Source: Anodontia alba (lineage: Eukaryota > Mollusca > Bivalvia > Lucinida > Lucinidae). From it: a stretch of DNA of 64,000 nucleotides. Both the position numbers and the translations under genes were made by a program. Below, piece by piece: positions 22,241-31,833 of this stretch (within the stretch, counting starts at the first letter, position 1; each line of letters begins with the position of its first letter). The stretch covers positions 56,236,137 to 56,300,136 of the forward strand of contig OZ024827.1 of assembly GCA_964016985.1 (NCBI GenBank), in the 5' to 3' direction. The notes beneath the pieces were generated by a model that searched no databases, had not been told where the DNA came from, and was given only the letters and a program-made list of their open reading frames with translations.

Positions 22241-22985
22241 CTTAATGAACCTAATCAAATAGCCCTAGTCTTTTCGACATTAATTTTTAAACCGGACATT
22301 ATGTAAAATATTTTAAGTACATTAGGTGTCTCTTTAAGTGATTGTTCTGTGCCATCAAGAAAAAGTTGTGTATCGTCCGCGTATTGACTTAACCTAAATT
22401 CTTTTCCATTTATTTTAATACCTGTGATTATTTCATTCTCTCTAACCATTTTCCCTAGAATTTCGGCAGATAATATAAATATATATGGTGAAATTGGGTC
22501 ACCTTGTCTACAACCCCTTTTAAGATTAAAGAATTCTGACATGAAACTGTTTTGTATGATGCAAGATTCGGAACCGCTTTGAAAAATACTAATCCATGAA
22601 ATAACAGATGGCCCAAAATTAAAATATTTTAAAACTTTTTTTTATAAATTTCCATGAGACAGTACCAAATGCTTTTTCAAAGTCGATTGATAGGTATGTT
22701 TTGGTTTTTAGTTTCAAACAAAACATTGTAAATAAACCTAACATTTTCTCCTATGAATCTTCCAGCAATAAAGCCTTTTTGATCCTGATTAATAAGTTTA
22801 TCTAAAACTGTTTTCATTCTATTTGCAATGATGGATGATGCTAATTTATAAACAACACTGAAAAGAGATATTGGCCTCCAATTTTTTAGATAATGTCTTG
22901 ATTTATTAGGTTTAGGTAAGCATGTAATAACTCCTTGTTTTTGTGTCACAGAGAGAGATCCAGTATGGTATCCATAATTTATTGA
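22241..22985 (-). pseudogene. L1/Tx1-type LINE reverse transcriptase fragment
   Basis: Two frames on the minus strand cover the middle of a reverse transcriptase. The upstream one (22949-22677) has NWRPISLFSVVYKLASSIIA and QDQKGFIAGRFIGENVR. The downstream one (22542-22255) has RGCRQGDPISPYIFILSAEI and the catalytic YADD box as SQYADDTQLFLDG, then GLKINVEKTRAI. The FxxDFxxAFD (motif A) region between them is broken by a T-rich stretch and a frameshift near 22645. No endonuclease or 3' end. A dead fragment, unrelated to the LINE at 41699. Confidence 0.85.
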
Positions 22986-23010
22986 CCTTAAAATATTTGG
23001 ATTCTTTGTT

Positions 23011-23137
23011 AACTAGAAATGTGTCCAAAGTACACAGATGCCCCCGCATTGAAGTAGGCTAATTTGGCAAGGTTTGCACAGTTTTGTAGAGGTACCCAAA
23101 GTGGGGGCATCCGTGTACTGTGGACACATTTCTAGTT
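23011..23137. mobile_element. 127-bp foldback element
   Basis: Two ~37-bp arms are inverted copies of one another. Each starts AACTAGAAATGTGTCCA and runs through TACAC(A/G)GATGCCCCC. The spacer is ~50 bp. TGTT lies on both sides and could be a target duplication. Small enough to be a MITE. Confidence 0.8.
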
Positions 23138-23142
23138 TGTTT

Positions 23143-24682
23143 TCTTTAGCTCACCTGCGAAGCTCCAGGTCAGATTATGCGATCGCTTCTTGTCCGTCCT
23201 CCGTCCATCCCTTAGCTTTTCACATTTTTAACAACTCCTCCTGAACCATTGAACAGATTGACTGGAAAATTGGCAGGAAGCATCGGAGTGACTTGTAGAT
23301 CAAAATTAGCAAAAATCATTCCGATCAGAAATCCAAGATGGCCGCCATCTTGAAAATCATTTTTTTCGCTTATTCTCCTGAACCGAGAGGCCAATTGATT
23401 TGAACTTGGTAGTAAACATCAGGGTGACTTGTAGATCAAAAATAGCTAAAATTGTTCTGATCGGAAATCCAAGATGGCGGCCTTTTGAAAATCTATTTTT
23501 CACTTCTCCTCCTGAACCGAAGGGCCAGTTGACTTGAAACTTTGTAGTAAGCATCGGGGTGACTTGTAGATCAAAAATAGCTAAAATCCTTCCGATCAAT
23601 CAAAGATGGCCACCATGTCGGCCATCTTGAAAATCTATTTTTCGCTTCTTCTCCTGAACCGAAAGGTCAGTTGACTTGAAATTTGGTAGTAAGCATTGGG
23701 GTGACTTGTAGATCAAAAATAGCTAAAATCATTCCAGTCAGAAATCCAAGATGGCCGCCATGTTGGCCATCTTGAAAATACATTTTGAACTTCTTCTCCA
23801 GAACCGAAAGGCCAATTGACTTGAAACTTGGTAGGAAGCATTGGGGTGACTTGTAGATAAAAAATAGGTAAAATTGTTCCGATTGGAAATCCAAGATGGC
23901 CACCATGGTGGCCATCTTGATAATCTATTTTTAACTTATCCTCCTGAACCAAAATTGAGGCCAGTTGACTAGAAACTTGGTAGGAAGCATCGGGGTGACT
24001 TGTAGATCAAAAATAGCTAAAATCGTTCCGATTGGAAATCCAAGATGGCCGCTATAGCGGCCATCTTGAAAACCTATTTTTCACGTCTCCTCCTGAACCG
24101 AAATTGAGGCCAATTGACTTGAAACTTGGTAGGAAGCATCAGGGTGACTTGTAGTTCAAAAGTAGCTAGCATCGTTCCATTCAGAAATCCTTCCAATCAG
24201 TCAAAAATGGCCGCCATGTCGGCCATCTTGAAAATATATTTTTCACATCTCCTGAACCGAAATTGAGGCCAATTGACTTAAAGCTTGGTAGGAAGCATCG
24301 GGGTGACTTGTAGATAAAAAATAGCTAGAATTGCTCCATTCAGAAATCCTTCCGATCAGTCGAAAATGGCCACCATGTCGGCCATCTTGATAATCTATTT
24401 TTCGCTTCTTCTCCTGAACCAAAAGGTCAATTGACTTGAAACTTGGTAGGAAGCATCGGGTGACTTGTAGATAAAAAATAGCTAAAATCATTCCAATCGG
24501 AAATCCAGGATGGCCGCTATCTTGAAAATCTCTTTTTCACTTCTCCTCCTGAATCAAAATTGAGGCCAATTGACTTGAAACTTGGTAGGAAGCATTGGGG
24601 AAACTTGGATCAAAAATAGCTAGAATCATTCCGATCAGAAATCCAAGATGGCTGCCATGGGGGCCATCTTGAAAATCTATTA
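23143..24682 (+). mobile_element. Tandem-core element E3, 3' truncated
   Basis: Begins TTTAGCTCACCTGCGAAGC with a short GTCC-rich patch (23192-23212). About ten monomers of 140-165 bp follow, of the E1 type (CTTGAAACTTGGTAGGAAGC, CCAAGATGGCCGCCAT). These are better preserved than E1. The array ends in mid-monomer near 24682, where the DIRS relic starts, so the 3' hairpin is absent. Confidence 0.82.
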
Positions 24683-24744
24683 TACAGAGCAAAATAGACC
24701 CTGAAAAATGTGGTAAAGACTGGCTCTGTCCTCAGCCTTTAGTT

Positions 24745-25448
24745 TCGTCATTGGCACCGACGAAATTCTATAAATGCCATAACCAATATTTTCCCATGAA
24801 GAATCTCTCCAAGCTAGAAGCCGACACTTCGCTATTGGACATTTCTAGCAGGGGAAGATGTCCCGTCCCAGTTAAAAATCTAGAAATCTGGGAAAAGAGA
24901 ACTCTTCTTCTGGTTTTCTCTTCTGCAGCCTACTTATGTCTCCAACAAGAATCCATGTCAGTCACAGCTCTGACTAGACTCTTGGAGGCTGTGGCTAAAT
25001 CCAGTCGACATTCAACAGCAATGTCCACTATTCTCGCCACAGAGCTATTTCAGGCTAGACGTGACGAGCAATAGCCACATCAAAGTTATTATTGGAGAAT
25101 TCCGGTTATGAACTTAGGAATGCTCCAATTAATGCAAAAACTTTGTTCTACAATAAAATCAAAGAAGTTGCTAAATCTAATTACCAAGCGCAACAACAGA
25201 GATTTATAGCATCTTCCTCAGCCAGTACTAATGTACAGCAACAAAAGTCTTCTTATTCGGCTATGGGACTGTTTAAAAGAGCTAGACAGCCGAGTAAATC
25301 TGCTAGAAGTAAGCAGACACAACCGTACAGGTCTAAAACTCAAACCCAGTCCTTTACATCCTGTACTAGAAAGGACTATACCAAGAGGAGTAGTAACGTG
25401 AGAAAGTTCCTCTCCTTTAAACAAGCCTCTTCTTCCACAAAGTTCTGA
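24745..25448 (+). pseudogene. DIRS-type Gag-like ORF1 relic
   Basis: Two frames in succession. 24751-25074 has KFYKCHNQYFPMKNLSKLEA and ends ELFQARRDEQ-stop. 25092-25448 has YELRNAPINAKTLFYNKIKE, then EVAKSNYQAQQQRF and a basic, Ser/Gln-rich tail. I recognise the block order (ELFQARRD, then a NAPINxxTLF stretch, then AKSNYQAQQ) from the first ORF of DIRS-group retroelements. A frameshift and a stop at about 25072 split it. The gene lies directly upstream of the recombinase relic on the same strand. Confidence 0.6.
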
Positions 25449-25476
25449 AAGCCAACCCTTTCCACTGCCTATCTTG

Positions 25477-26090
25477 CCAGTGGGAGGAAGATTCCAGTGG
25501 GAGGAAGATTGGCCCACTTTTTGGAACAATGGAGAAAATTAACAAATAACAAATGGGTCCTCTCTGTTGTTCCAGCAGCAGAGTCCTTCGATCCTTCTAA
25601 ACATTTGTGTACTCATGACCTGGAGTTCACTCCAGAAGGTATCATTTTATCTGTTCGCTGGTCAAAGGTCATTCAGTACCGTGAACGTATACTACATATT
25701 CCCATACATAAGATTAAGGATTCTCCCTTCTGTCCCTCTACTTCATTGCTTGGGTTGACCATTGAATGCCCAGCTGGCGGAACACCTGTACCACTTTTCC
25801 GATTTTTATCCCCTGATGGCTTGGTGTTGGTCTTAAGTCAGTCCATTTTTATACGAAAATTGAAAAGCTGTCTTTCAGCAACAGGTGTCCCAGAGGACAA
25901 ATACTCTGGCCACAGTCTCCGGTGTGGTGGTGCTAGTTTTGCCCTACAGTGTGGACTGCCTGTCAGCCTCATCAAACTTAAAGGGGACTGGAATAGCTTA
26001 TGAGGGATATCTCCATCCTTCTTTAGATCTACGTAAGCAGGTAGCCAGGACTTTGGGCTTTGCCACCGGAAAATTCTTCACAGCTTAATC
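25477..26090 (+). pseudogene. DIRS tyrosine recombinase relic with internal RT deletion
   Basis: 25497-26003 opens with GGRLAHFLEQWRKLTNNKWV, the start of the DIRS reverse transcriptase, then passes directly into a tyrosine recombinase. Most of RT, RNase H and methylase are therefore deleted near 25575. The recombinase keeps the H-x-x-R box as SGHSLRCGGASFA (25905-25943). A one- or two-base loss after GDWNS moves the frame, which continues AYEGYLHPSLDLRKQVARTL with the candidate catalytic Tyr at 25999 or 26008. A 17-bp tandem duplication (25477-25510) sits just before the RT start. Inactive. Confidence 0.82.
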
Positions 26091-26886
26091 GTATAATGGT
26101 ACAGGCACTTAGTCACTTCTGTCAATAGGTTTGCCAGCAGACTTACCATCTTTATCTGGATATTTTGCTTTTGCGTCATGTTTTATGCAGATATTTACCA
26201 ATTTATTATTATATTTGCTTCCGTCTCTACATTCTACTGTTCCATACTTCTACCTGACTTTGGGTTTTGGAGGTGTATTTTTGAAAATTTACTTCAAATA
26301 TCAATCAGATATTTACTCATCATTGGGAAAATATTCCTATATGATTATGTGTATGTTTTAAGAAATTTTCAAAAATATGGTTCTGTCTTCCCAAAGTCAG
26401 TGTTATGTTCTCATTTAGTTGTTACAGACATCAAGTCCAGACCTAGTCAGAATTTCAGGGTTTCGTCTGGCAGATGCACACCTTTCTGCATCTGGATGAT
26501 GAAACCCTATTTGGTTGGAAAAGAAAAATTTAATATAAAGATTACCTGTAATCTAGTTCTAAATTTTTTTTGGAATACATAATACCGCTGTTTCGTTTAC
26601 ATCTCTCCACCCACTGTACTGATAACCGGAAGTAGGCGCTGGTGTGCATCGGGAATTCAATACATTTAGTTTTACTTTCTAGTTAACTCCCATTTAAAAA
26701 ATTTATTAAAAAATGTTGTATTTACAAGATTTAATATGCCAATGAGTTGAAATAAGAAAATGGCAAAAGGATATATAATTTTATAAACATTCAGGTACTG
26801 TCCCCAGTGAAGAACTTGATTGGCCTAAACAGAAGATGTAAAGATAATATAGTGTTGTCAGTGTCTTTTTTACGATTTATTTCCAG
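26091..26886. other. Possible DIRS 3' flank, then intron-like DNA
   Basis: 26400-26580 holds a small palindrome (CAGATGCACACC...GCATCTG) and may still belong to the DIRS element, but no terminal repeat is identifiable. A 134-codon frame (26178-26582) is AT-rich without motifs. The last ~250 bp are T-rich and end in the acceptor of the LRR exon. Confidence 0.35.
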
Positions 26887-27045
26887 GTTGTTTTCTGGGC
26901 CACCACGTTTAAGAGCAATACACCTCAGTCATAATCACTTAACTTCCTTGTCATCAGATGTTGCCAACGGAGTTCTCGAAGAGCTGAGTTTAGATCACAA
27001 TCAACTCACTCACTTAATGGAAAATTTCTTCATCAAACTACCAAA
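26887..27045 (+). CDS. Internal exon of a leucine-rich-repeat protein
   Basis: A 159-bp exon lies between TTTATTTCCAG and GTGAGT and translates in one frame as two leucine-rich repeats: PRLRAIHLSHNHLTSLSS and VLEELSLDHNQLTHLMENFF. Both fit LxxLxLxxNxL. It starts at the third codon position and stops after the second, so it is a symmetric phase 2-2 exon that can be repeated or skipped without a frame change. The frame upstream through the acceptor (to 26807) is intron read-through. LRR exons of this kind occur in extracellular or receptor proteins, but the gene cannot be named from one exon. Neighbouring exons must lie in or beyond repeat-filled introns. Confidence 0.82.
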
Positions 27046-27066
27046 GTGAGTTTAAATTCCTTATTC

Positions 27067-27405
27067 TTTTTAGCTCACCTGAGCTATACTCAGGATGAGC
27101 TATAGTGATCACTTTTTGTCTGTTGTCTTTCTGTTCGTTCTTCTGTTACCATTTTCAAACGCCTTCTCCTCTGAAGCCACTGAGCCAATTTTGCTCAAAT
27201 TTCATATGGAGCCTCCTTTGGTTGGGGGAATGATAGATTGCTAAAATGGTCAGGGTCCATGGACCGAGATGGCTGATATGCCCATATATGTTAAAAACCT
27301 TTAAAAATCTTCTCCACAGTCGAGGATCCCTTGGGGCTGAATCTTTGCACAAATCATAGGGGACGGGAGGTCTACCAAAGTTGCTAAAATGAGTCGTACA
27401 TTGAC
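27067..27405 (+). mobile_element. Tandem-core element E4, single ~325-bp monomer
   Basis: TTTTAGCTCACCTGAGC with the hairpin partner CTCAGGATGAGC, a T/G-rich patch, then one monomer of the GAGCCTCCTTTGGTTGGGGG type found in tandem at 41400-44560. It begins only 22 bp after the LRR exon, inside the intron. Confidence 0.75.
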
Positions 27406-27590
27406 TGACAGGGTGGATCTAAATACCATAGACCACCACAGACTACCACAGACCACCACAGACTACAATTCAAATTATCATAGGTCATTAAAATTAACAT
27501 TCTAACAAGTAAATTAAAAAAAAATTAAGTTTGACTATCGTTTGGAATATGTTGTATGCATTTTCTGTTGTTGTTTTTTTTAATCAAGGA
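27406..27590 (-). repeat. ACCACAGACT minisatellite element, inverted partner of 50690-50870
   Basis: Four ACCACAGAC(T/C) units at 27427-27470 follow 'gggtggatctaaatacc'. The flank 'cataggtcattaaaattaac...tttgactatcgtttggaat' is the complement of 50680-50750. So this is a dispersed element carrying a 10-bp minisatellite, not a local repeat. Confidence 0.65.
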
Positions 27591-27862
27591 CAAGGTAAAC
27601 AAGAACAGTTAAAAAAAGTATAGCACTATAATCAAAGTGAAAGAAGAAATATGCCCCCACCCCTGTCTTGTTAGTTGAAACAGTAGTTTAAGAGTGCAAA
27701 AATTTCCTAATAGCAGGTTTGACTATCCTTCAGAAATATTTCAATCATTATTTAAAAAGTAAATGAAATGTTAGAGGATGCATGAAATCTGTTTGGTCAA
27801 TTTCTAGTCCTGCAGATTACAATCCAGTCTTAGAGCCTAATTTCATTATTTTAAAATACAGT
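27591..27862. other. Intron-like AT-rich DNA
   Basis: No repeat or gene recognised; T- and A-rich runs only. Confidence 0.4.
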
Positions 27863-29167
27863 TACGAGGGTAGTTCAATAAGTTCGTAGAACTCGGTATT
27901 TTTCTATACAATTCAAGATTTCTTTTTTCATTTTTGTGCAGTGTAAACCTTTGTCAGTTGAATGATAACAGCTGTTCAGTCAACACGTACATTTTTTGCT
28001 CTTACTTTTTGTTTGAAAACCTATACCCATAGGCAAAAAATGGAAAGTCAGAATATTGAGTTCAGAGCAGTCATAAAGTTCCTCACTAAGGAGGGTGCAA
28101 AGGCCAAAGAAATCCATTGGCGCATGGCTGATGTGTATGGTGATACTAGCCCAAAGTATTCCACAGTGGCAAAGTGGTCAGCAGAATTTAAACGTGGGCG
28201 AGACTCCTTAGAAGATGACCCAAGGCCAGGTTGCCCTGCTGATGTCATCAGCCAGGAGATGATCGACCGTGTTGAGAGACTTGTGCTAAACAATCGCCGA
28301 ATCAAAGTTGCCAAACTTGCTTCAGAATGTGGTATTTCTAATGGAAGTGTTTACACCATAATCCATGAACATTTAGGCATGTCAAAAGTATCTGCCAGGT
28401 GGGTACCCAGAAACCTGAACATGCAAGATTGTCAGCAAAAGGTGGAGTCAAGTCAAGAACTTCTGGAAGTGTACAATGCCAATCCAGAAGACTTTCACAC
28501 TCGTCTTGTAACAGGAGATGAAACTTGGTTTCACCACTGGGACCCAGATACTAAAAAAGAGTCCATGCAATGGAAGCACCTTGGCTCACCCCCACCTAAG
28601 AAATTTCGTACCCAACCATCAGCCAGCAAGGTAATGGCCACGGTGTTTTGGGACTCCAAAGGGATTATATTGATAGATTACAAGCCTGCTGGTACTTCAA
28701 TTACAGGAGTATACTATGCTAATGTCATTAAATGTCATTAAAAGGGTTGCTATTAAAGAAAAATGAAGGGGAAAGCTAGCTGCTGGTGTCCTTCTTTTGC
28801 ATGATAATGCCCCTGTGCACAAGTCCAGAGTTGCACAAACGGCTATTCGTGAGTGCAAGTTCGAGCAGTTAAATCACCCACAATACAGTCCAGCCTTGGC
28901 CCCAAGTGATTATTATCTGTTTCGAAATTTGAAATCCCACTTGCGTGGAACGAGATTTCGGGACAATGATGAGCTCAAGGCTTCTACAGAGGCTTGGTTT
29001 GAGGACCAAATAGACGACTTTTATTTCAAAGGCATAGACTGCTTTAAAGAAAAGTGGGCCAAATGCATTGAAGTAAAGGGGAATTATATTGAAAAATAAT
29101 GTTGAAACCATCTTCCAGTCTGTGAGTTAAACCCCGAGTTCTACGAACTTATTGAACTCCCCTTGTA
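27863..29167 (+). mobile_element. Mariner-like element with ~31-bp TIRs
   Basis: The left end CGAGGGTAGTTCAATAAGTT and the right end (complement) CAAGGGGAGTTCAATAAGTT agree over about 31 bp into GTAGAACTCGG. TA flanks both sides (27863-27864 and 29166-29167). The length of 1.3 kb and a single transposase frame are normal for mariner. Cut-and-paste element, probably now inactive in cis. Confidence 0.95.
28040..29099 (+). pseudogene. Mariner transposase, DD34D type, broken twice
   Basis: The start at 28040 (MESQNIEFRAVIKFLTKEGA) gives 349 codons once the damage is discounted, normal for the family. An N-terminal helix-turn-helix region is followed by the linker signature RWVPRNL, the first catalytic Asp in VTGDETWFHHWDP, the second in LHDNAPVHKS, and the third in YSPALAPSDYYLF. 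Exactly 34 residues lie between the last two. An alternative upstream ATG (27962) lies outside the conserved protein. Damage: the 10-bp AATGTCATTA is duplicated in tandem (28721-28740), which shifts the frame. A TGA at 28764-28766 stands where an Arg codon is likely, consistent with CGA to TGA. Confidence 0.95.
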
Positions 29168-29685
29168 TGTGATGAAATTCAGCCTTATTCACTTGATTTT
29201 CAACACACACAGACGCATTAAGTCTCCCTACTTTTCAGTAAGACACTGATTTTTGGTTCCAAAAAGTCTTTTTTATGTGCTGTCTCACTGATTTTTTCTC
29301 CAGAAAATTCCCTGTTTATTTAATGTAAAAATTTAATGTCACTGACTTGAATCTCCCTCTTTTATATTCAGAATTCAACATATCTGCGCACACACTATTA
29401 AAAAAAAAAGCAGATAGGGACAAGTTTACATTAACAAGCATTTTTTTTTTTTTTTTTTTTGCCCAGTGGTGTCATATCTGCAGACCTGTATAAAGCATGA
29501 AAAACACAATTTTTGCATGATTATTGAGTTGCAGTTTATTTACTTACTAATCACCTTGTACAAAGAACTTACTAATCACCTTGTGCAAAGTACAAGGTGA
29601 TTAGTTCTTGGTGGTTCTTGTTGGGAAGGGTGGCCACCATATTAATGCCTTTCCTACATACAGCAAATCTGCAAGACCGTCAACT
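29168..29685. other. No gene; small hairpin-forming repeat
   Basis: At 29543-29605, AACTTACTAATCACCTTGT occurs twice (with one base difference nearby) and is followed by its inverted partner TACAAGGTGATTAG. Poly(A) and poly(T) runs at 29400 and 29443. Confidence 0.45.
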
Positions 29686-29897
29686 TTAACCCTTGTCCTC
29701 CTGAACCTGCTTATATCCTGCCTTTGCAAACAGCATAGATCCAGATCAGCTGGATTCTTCAGAAGCCAACTGATCTAGCTCTGCACTGTTTGCCATTAAG
29801 TATGTGAATTTATAGCAACAATCCAGATCAAGAAATCTGATTGACCAAAAATTAGAAGTGGCCGTGACATATATTCATACAGCAGGACAAGGGTTAA
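29686..29897. mobile_element. piggyBac-type MITE, copy 1
   Basis: TTAA on both sides (29686 and 29894) with terminal repeats CCCTTGTCCTSCTG. The interior holds a second inverted pair, GCAAACAG and CTGTTTGC, around CCAGATCAGCTGG. It is 212 bp long with no coding capacity. Confidence 0.8.
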
Positions 29898-30587
29898 AAA
29901 CAACCAGACAAAAATATAGGAATATTATATAAAGAAAAGTGTAAAAATTTAATAGAATTGTAGACATTAGGAAGAAATGGAGCAATTTCTCATATAAGCA
30001 ATATATTTTTGTGTCAGCAATGCTTACCTCATTACTGGCATACAAAATTGCAAGTTTGATTCTTGCAATATGTTGTCTATTTACAAAAAATTCAGGATTT
30101 TTTTAATGGAAATTGGAAATCTGCAAAAAAAAAAAAAAAAAAGAAACTTGAACATATTGAATATGACATCCTTTTGAAGCTAACCTGTGTTTTAACTTCT
30201 GTAACTACTTGCATTACTTCTATTATAATTTCTAGATTAATTCTGTATAAACATGTGCAGTGTTTATTTTTCTCAGTATGTTTTTTTTTTTTTTTTTTTG
30301 GTTGTTTTTTTTTTTTTTTTTATTTTGTTTTACAAAAATTGGCTGCATTACAGAAAGGTTTGAACCTTTTCCCTTTTGCAGTATTTGCAAATGTTATGTA
30401 CATTAGGAAAACAGTTAATGTTAATAAAATAAAAAAAATATGGTATTGTATCCATTCTAGATTACTATACCTAATGTAGAAAGTAAACTGTTCTGTTGTT
30501 GTACAATCTTATTCAATCTGCTGTATAATTTTATTTGATCTGTTTACATCAAAACCTGACAATAATCTTTAGAAAAGGTTCCAAGTC
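29898..30587. other. AT-rich DNA with homopolymer runs
   Basis: A-run at 30124-30143, T-runs at 30281-30322. The 138-codon frame across them is composed of Lys/Phe runs and is not a gene. Confidence 0.45.
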
Positions 30588-30813
30588 TTAACCCTTGCCC
30601 TGCTGAACCCGGATATACGCCGGATAAACCCTGCCTTTGCAAACAGTGTAGAGCCAGATCAGTTGGCTCCTGAAGAAGCCACCTGATCTGGATCTGCACT
30701 GTTTGCCATTCAGTATTTGAATTTGTATCAACAACCTGTATCAAGTAAACTGATTGGTTGAAAATTAGAAGTAAGGCATGGCGTCTTAATATATTCAGCA
30801 TGACAAGGGTTAA
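30588..30813. mobile_element. piggyBac-type MITE, copy 2
   Basis: Same family as 29686-29897, in the same orientation. TTAA at 30588 and 30810, ends CCCTTGCCCTGCTGAA and TGACAAGGG, and the same internal CCTTTGCAAACAG...CTGTTTGCC pair. The 90-codon minus frame inside is an artefact. Confidence 0.82.
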
Positions 30814-31278
30814 CAAATAGCTGAGTAGTTATAAAATAGAGTGATAAACTATAACTGAAAAATGAAATATGTTCCCAAGAATGTGTGATGTTTACTTGTT
30901 AGCAGTGATTTGAGTTACAGATTCAGTAGAAAATGATTTATTATTTAGTAGGTTTTTATAGAATTGAAATGCGGCTATGCACCTGGGCATTGTGATAATG
31001 GATGGTAGAAAGACCCTCTGATATTGAAACATGGTTCCACACCTTTTCTAATTTTTTATAGTATGCTTCTTTTACTCCAATACATAATATGTACATTGGG
31101 ACTCTGTTGCAGACATGTTTGCAGATGCAGATATTGTAGAATAGTCAAGGGACATAATTATTCGCCAGTCTAATTGGAAATGGCTAATTGGGTATTTACC
31201 TTGTGGCTTTAATCAATACAAGCTATTTGTAGATTAGTTAAACAAAAACAAAATTTACATATTTGTGATGTTTACACA
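30814..31278. other. Intron-like DNA, nothing recognised
   Basis: AT-rich, without repeats matching elsewhere in the window. Confidence 0.4.
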
Positions 31279-31833
31279 TTTTTAGCTCACCTGAGCCGAA
31301 GGCTCAAGGTGAGCTTTTGTGATCACACACCGTCCGTCGTCGTTGTCATCATCCGTCCGTCCATCTGTTCACAATCTTTAAACAACATCTCCTCCTAAAC
31401 CACTGATTAGATTTTGACCAAACTTCACAGGAATGATCCTTGGTTGGTCCTCTTTCAAAGTTGTTCAAATGGTTCCGGTCCGTTGCATATCTAGGTCACA
31501 GGAGCTAAAAATAGATTTTTTAACTAAAAACTTAAAAAATCTTCTTGTCAGAAACCACTAGACCGATTTCAATATAATTTTGCAGAAATGTTCCTTTGGT
31601 GACCCTCTACCAAGATTGTTGAAGCCATTTGGATTCGTGAAAAAACATGGCCGCCAGGGAGCGGGGCTTATTTTCCCTATGTATCTATATAGAAAACTTT
31701 AAAATTCTTCTTGTCAGAAACCACTGGACCAATTTCAATATAATTTTGCAGAAGTGTTCCTTTGGTGATCCTCTACCAAGATTGTTCAAGCCATTTGGAT
31801 TCGTCAAAAAACATGGCCGCCAGAGGGCGGGGC

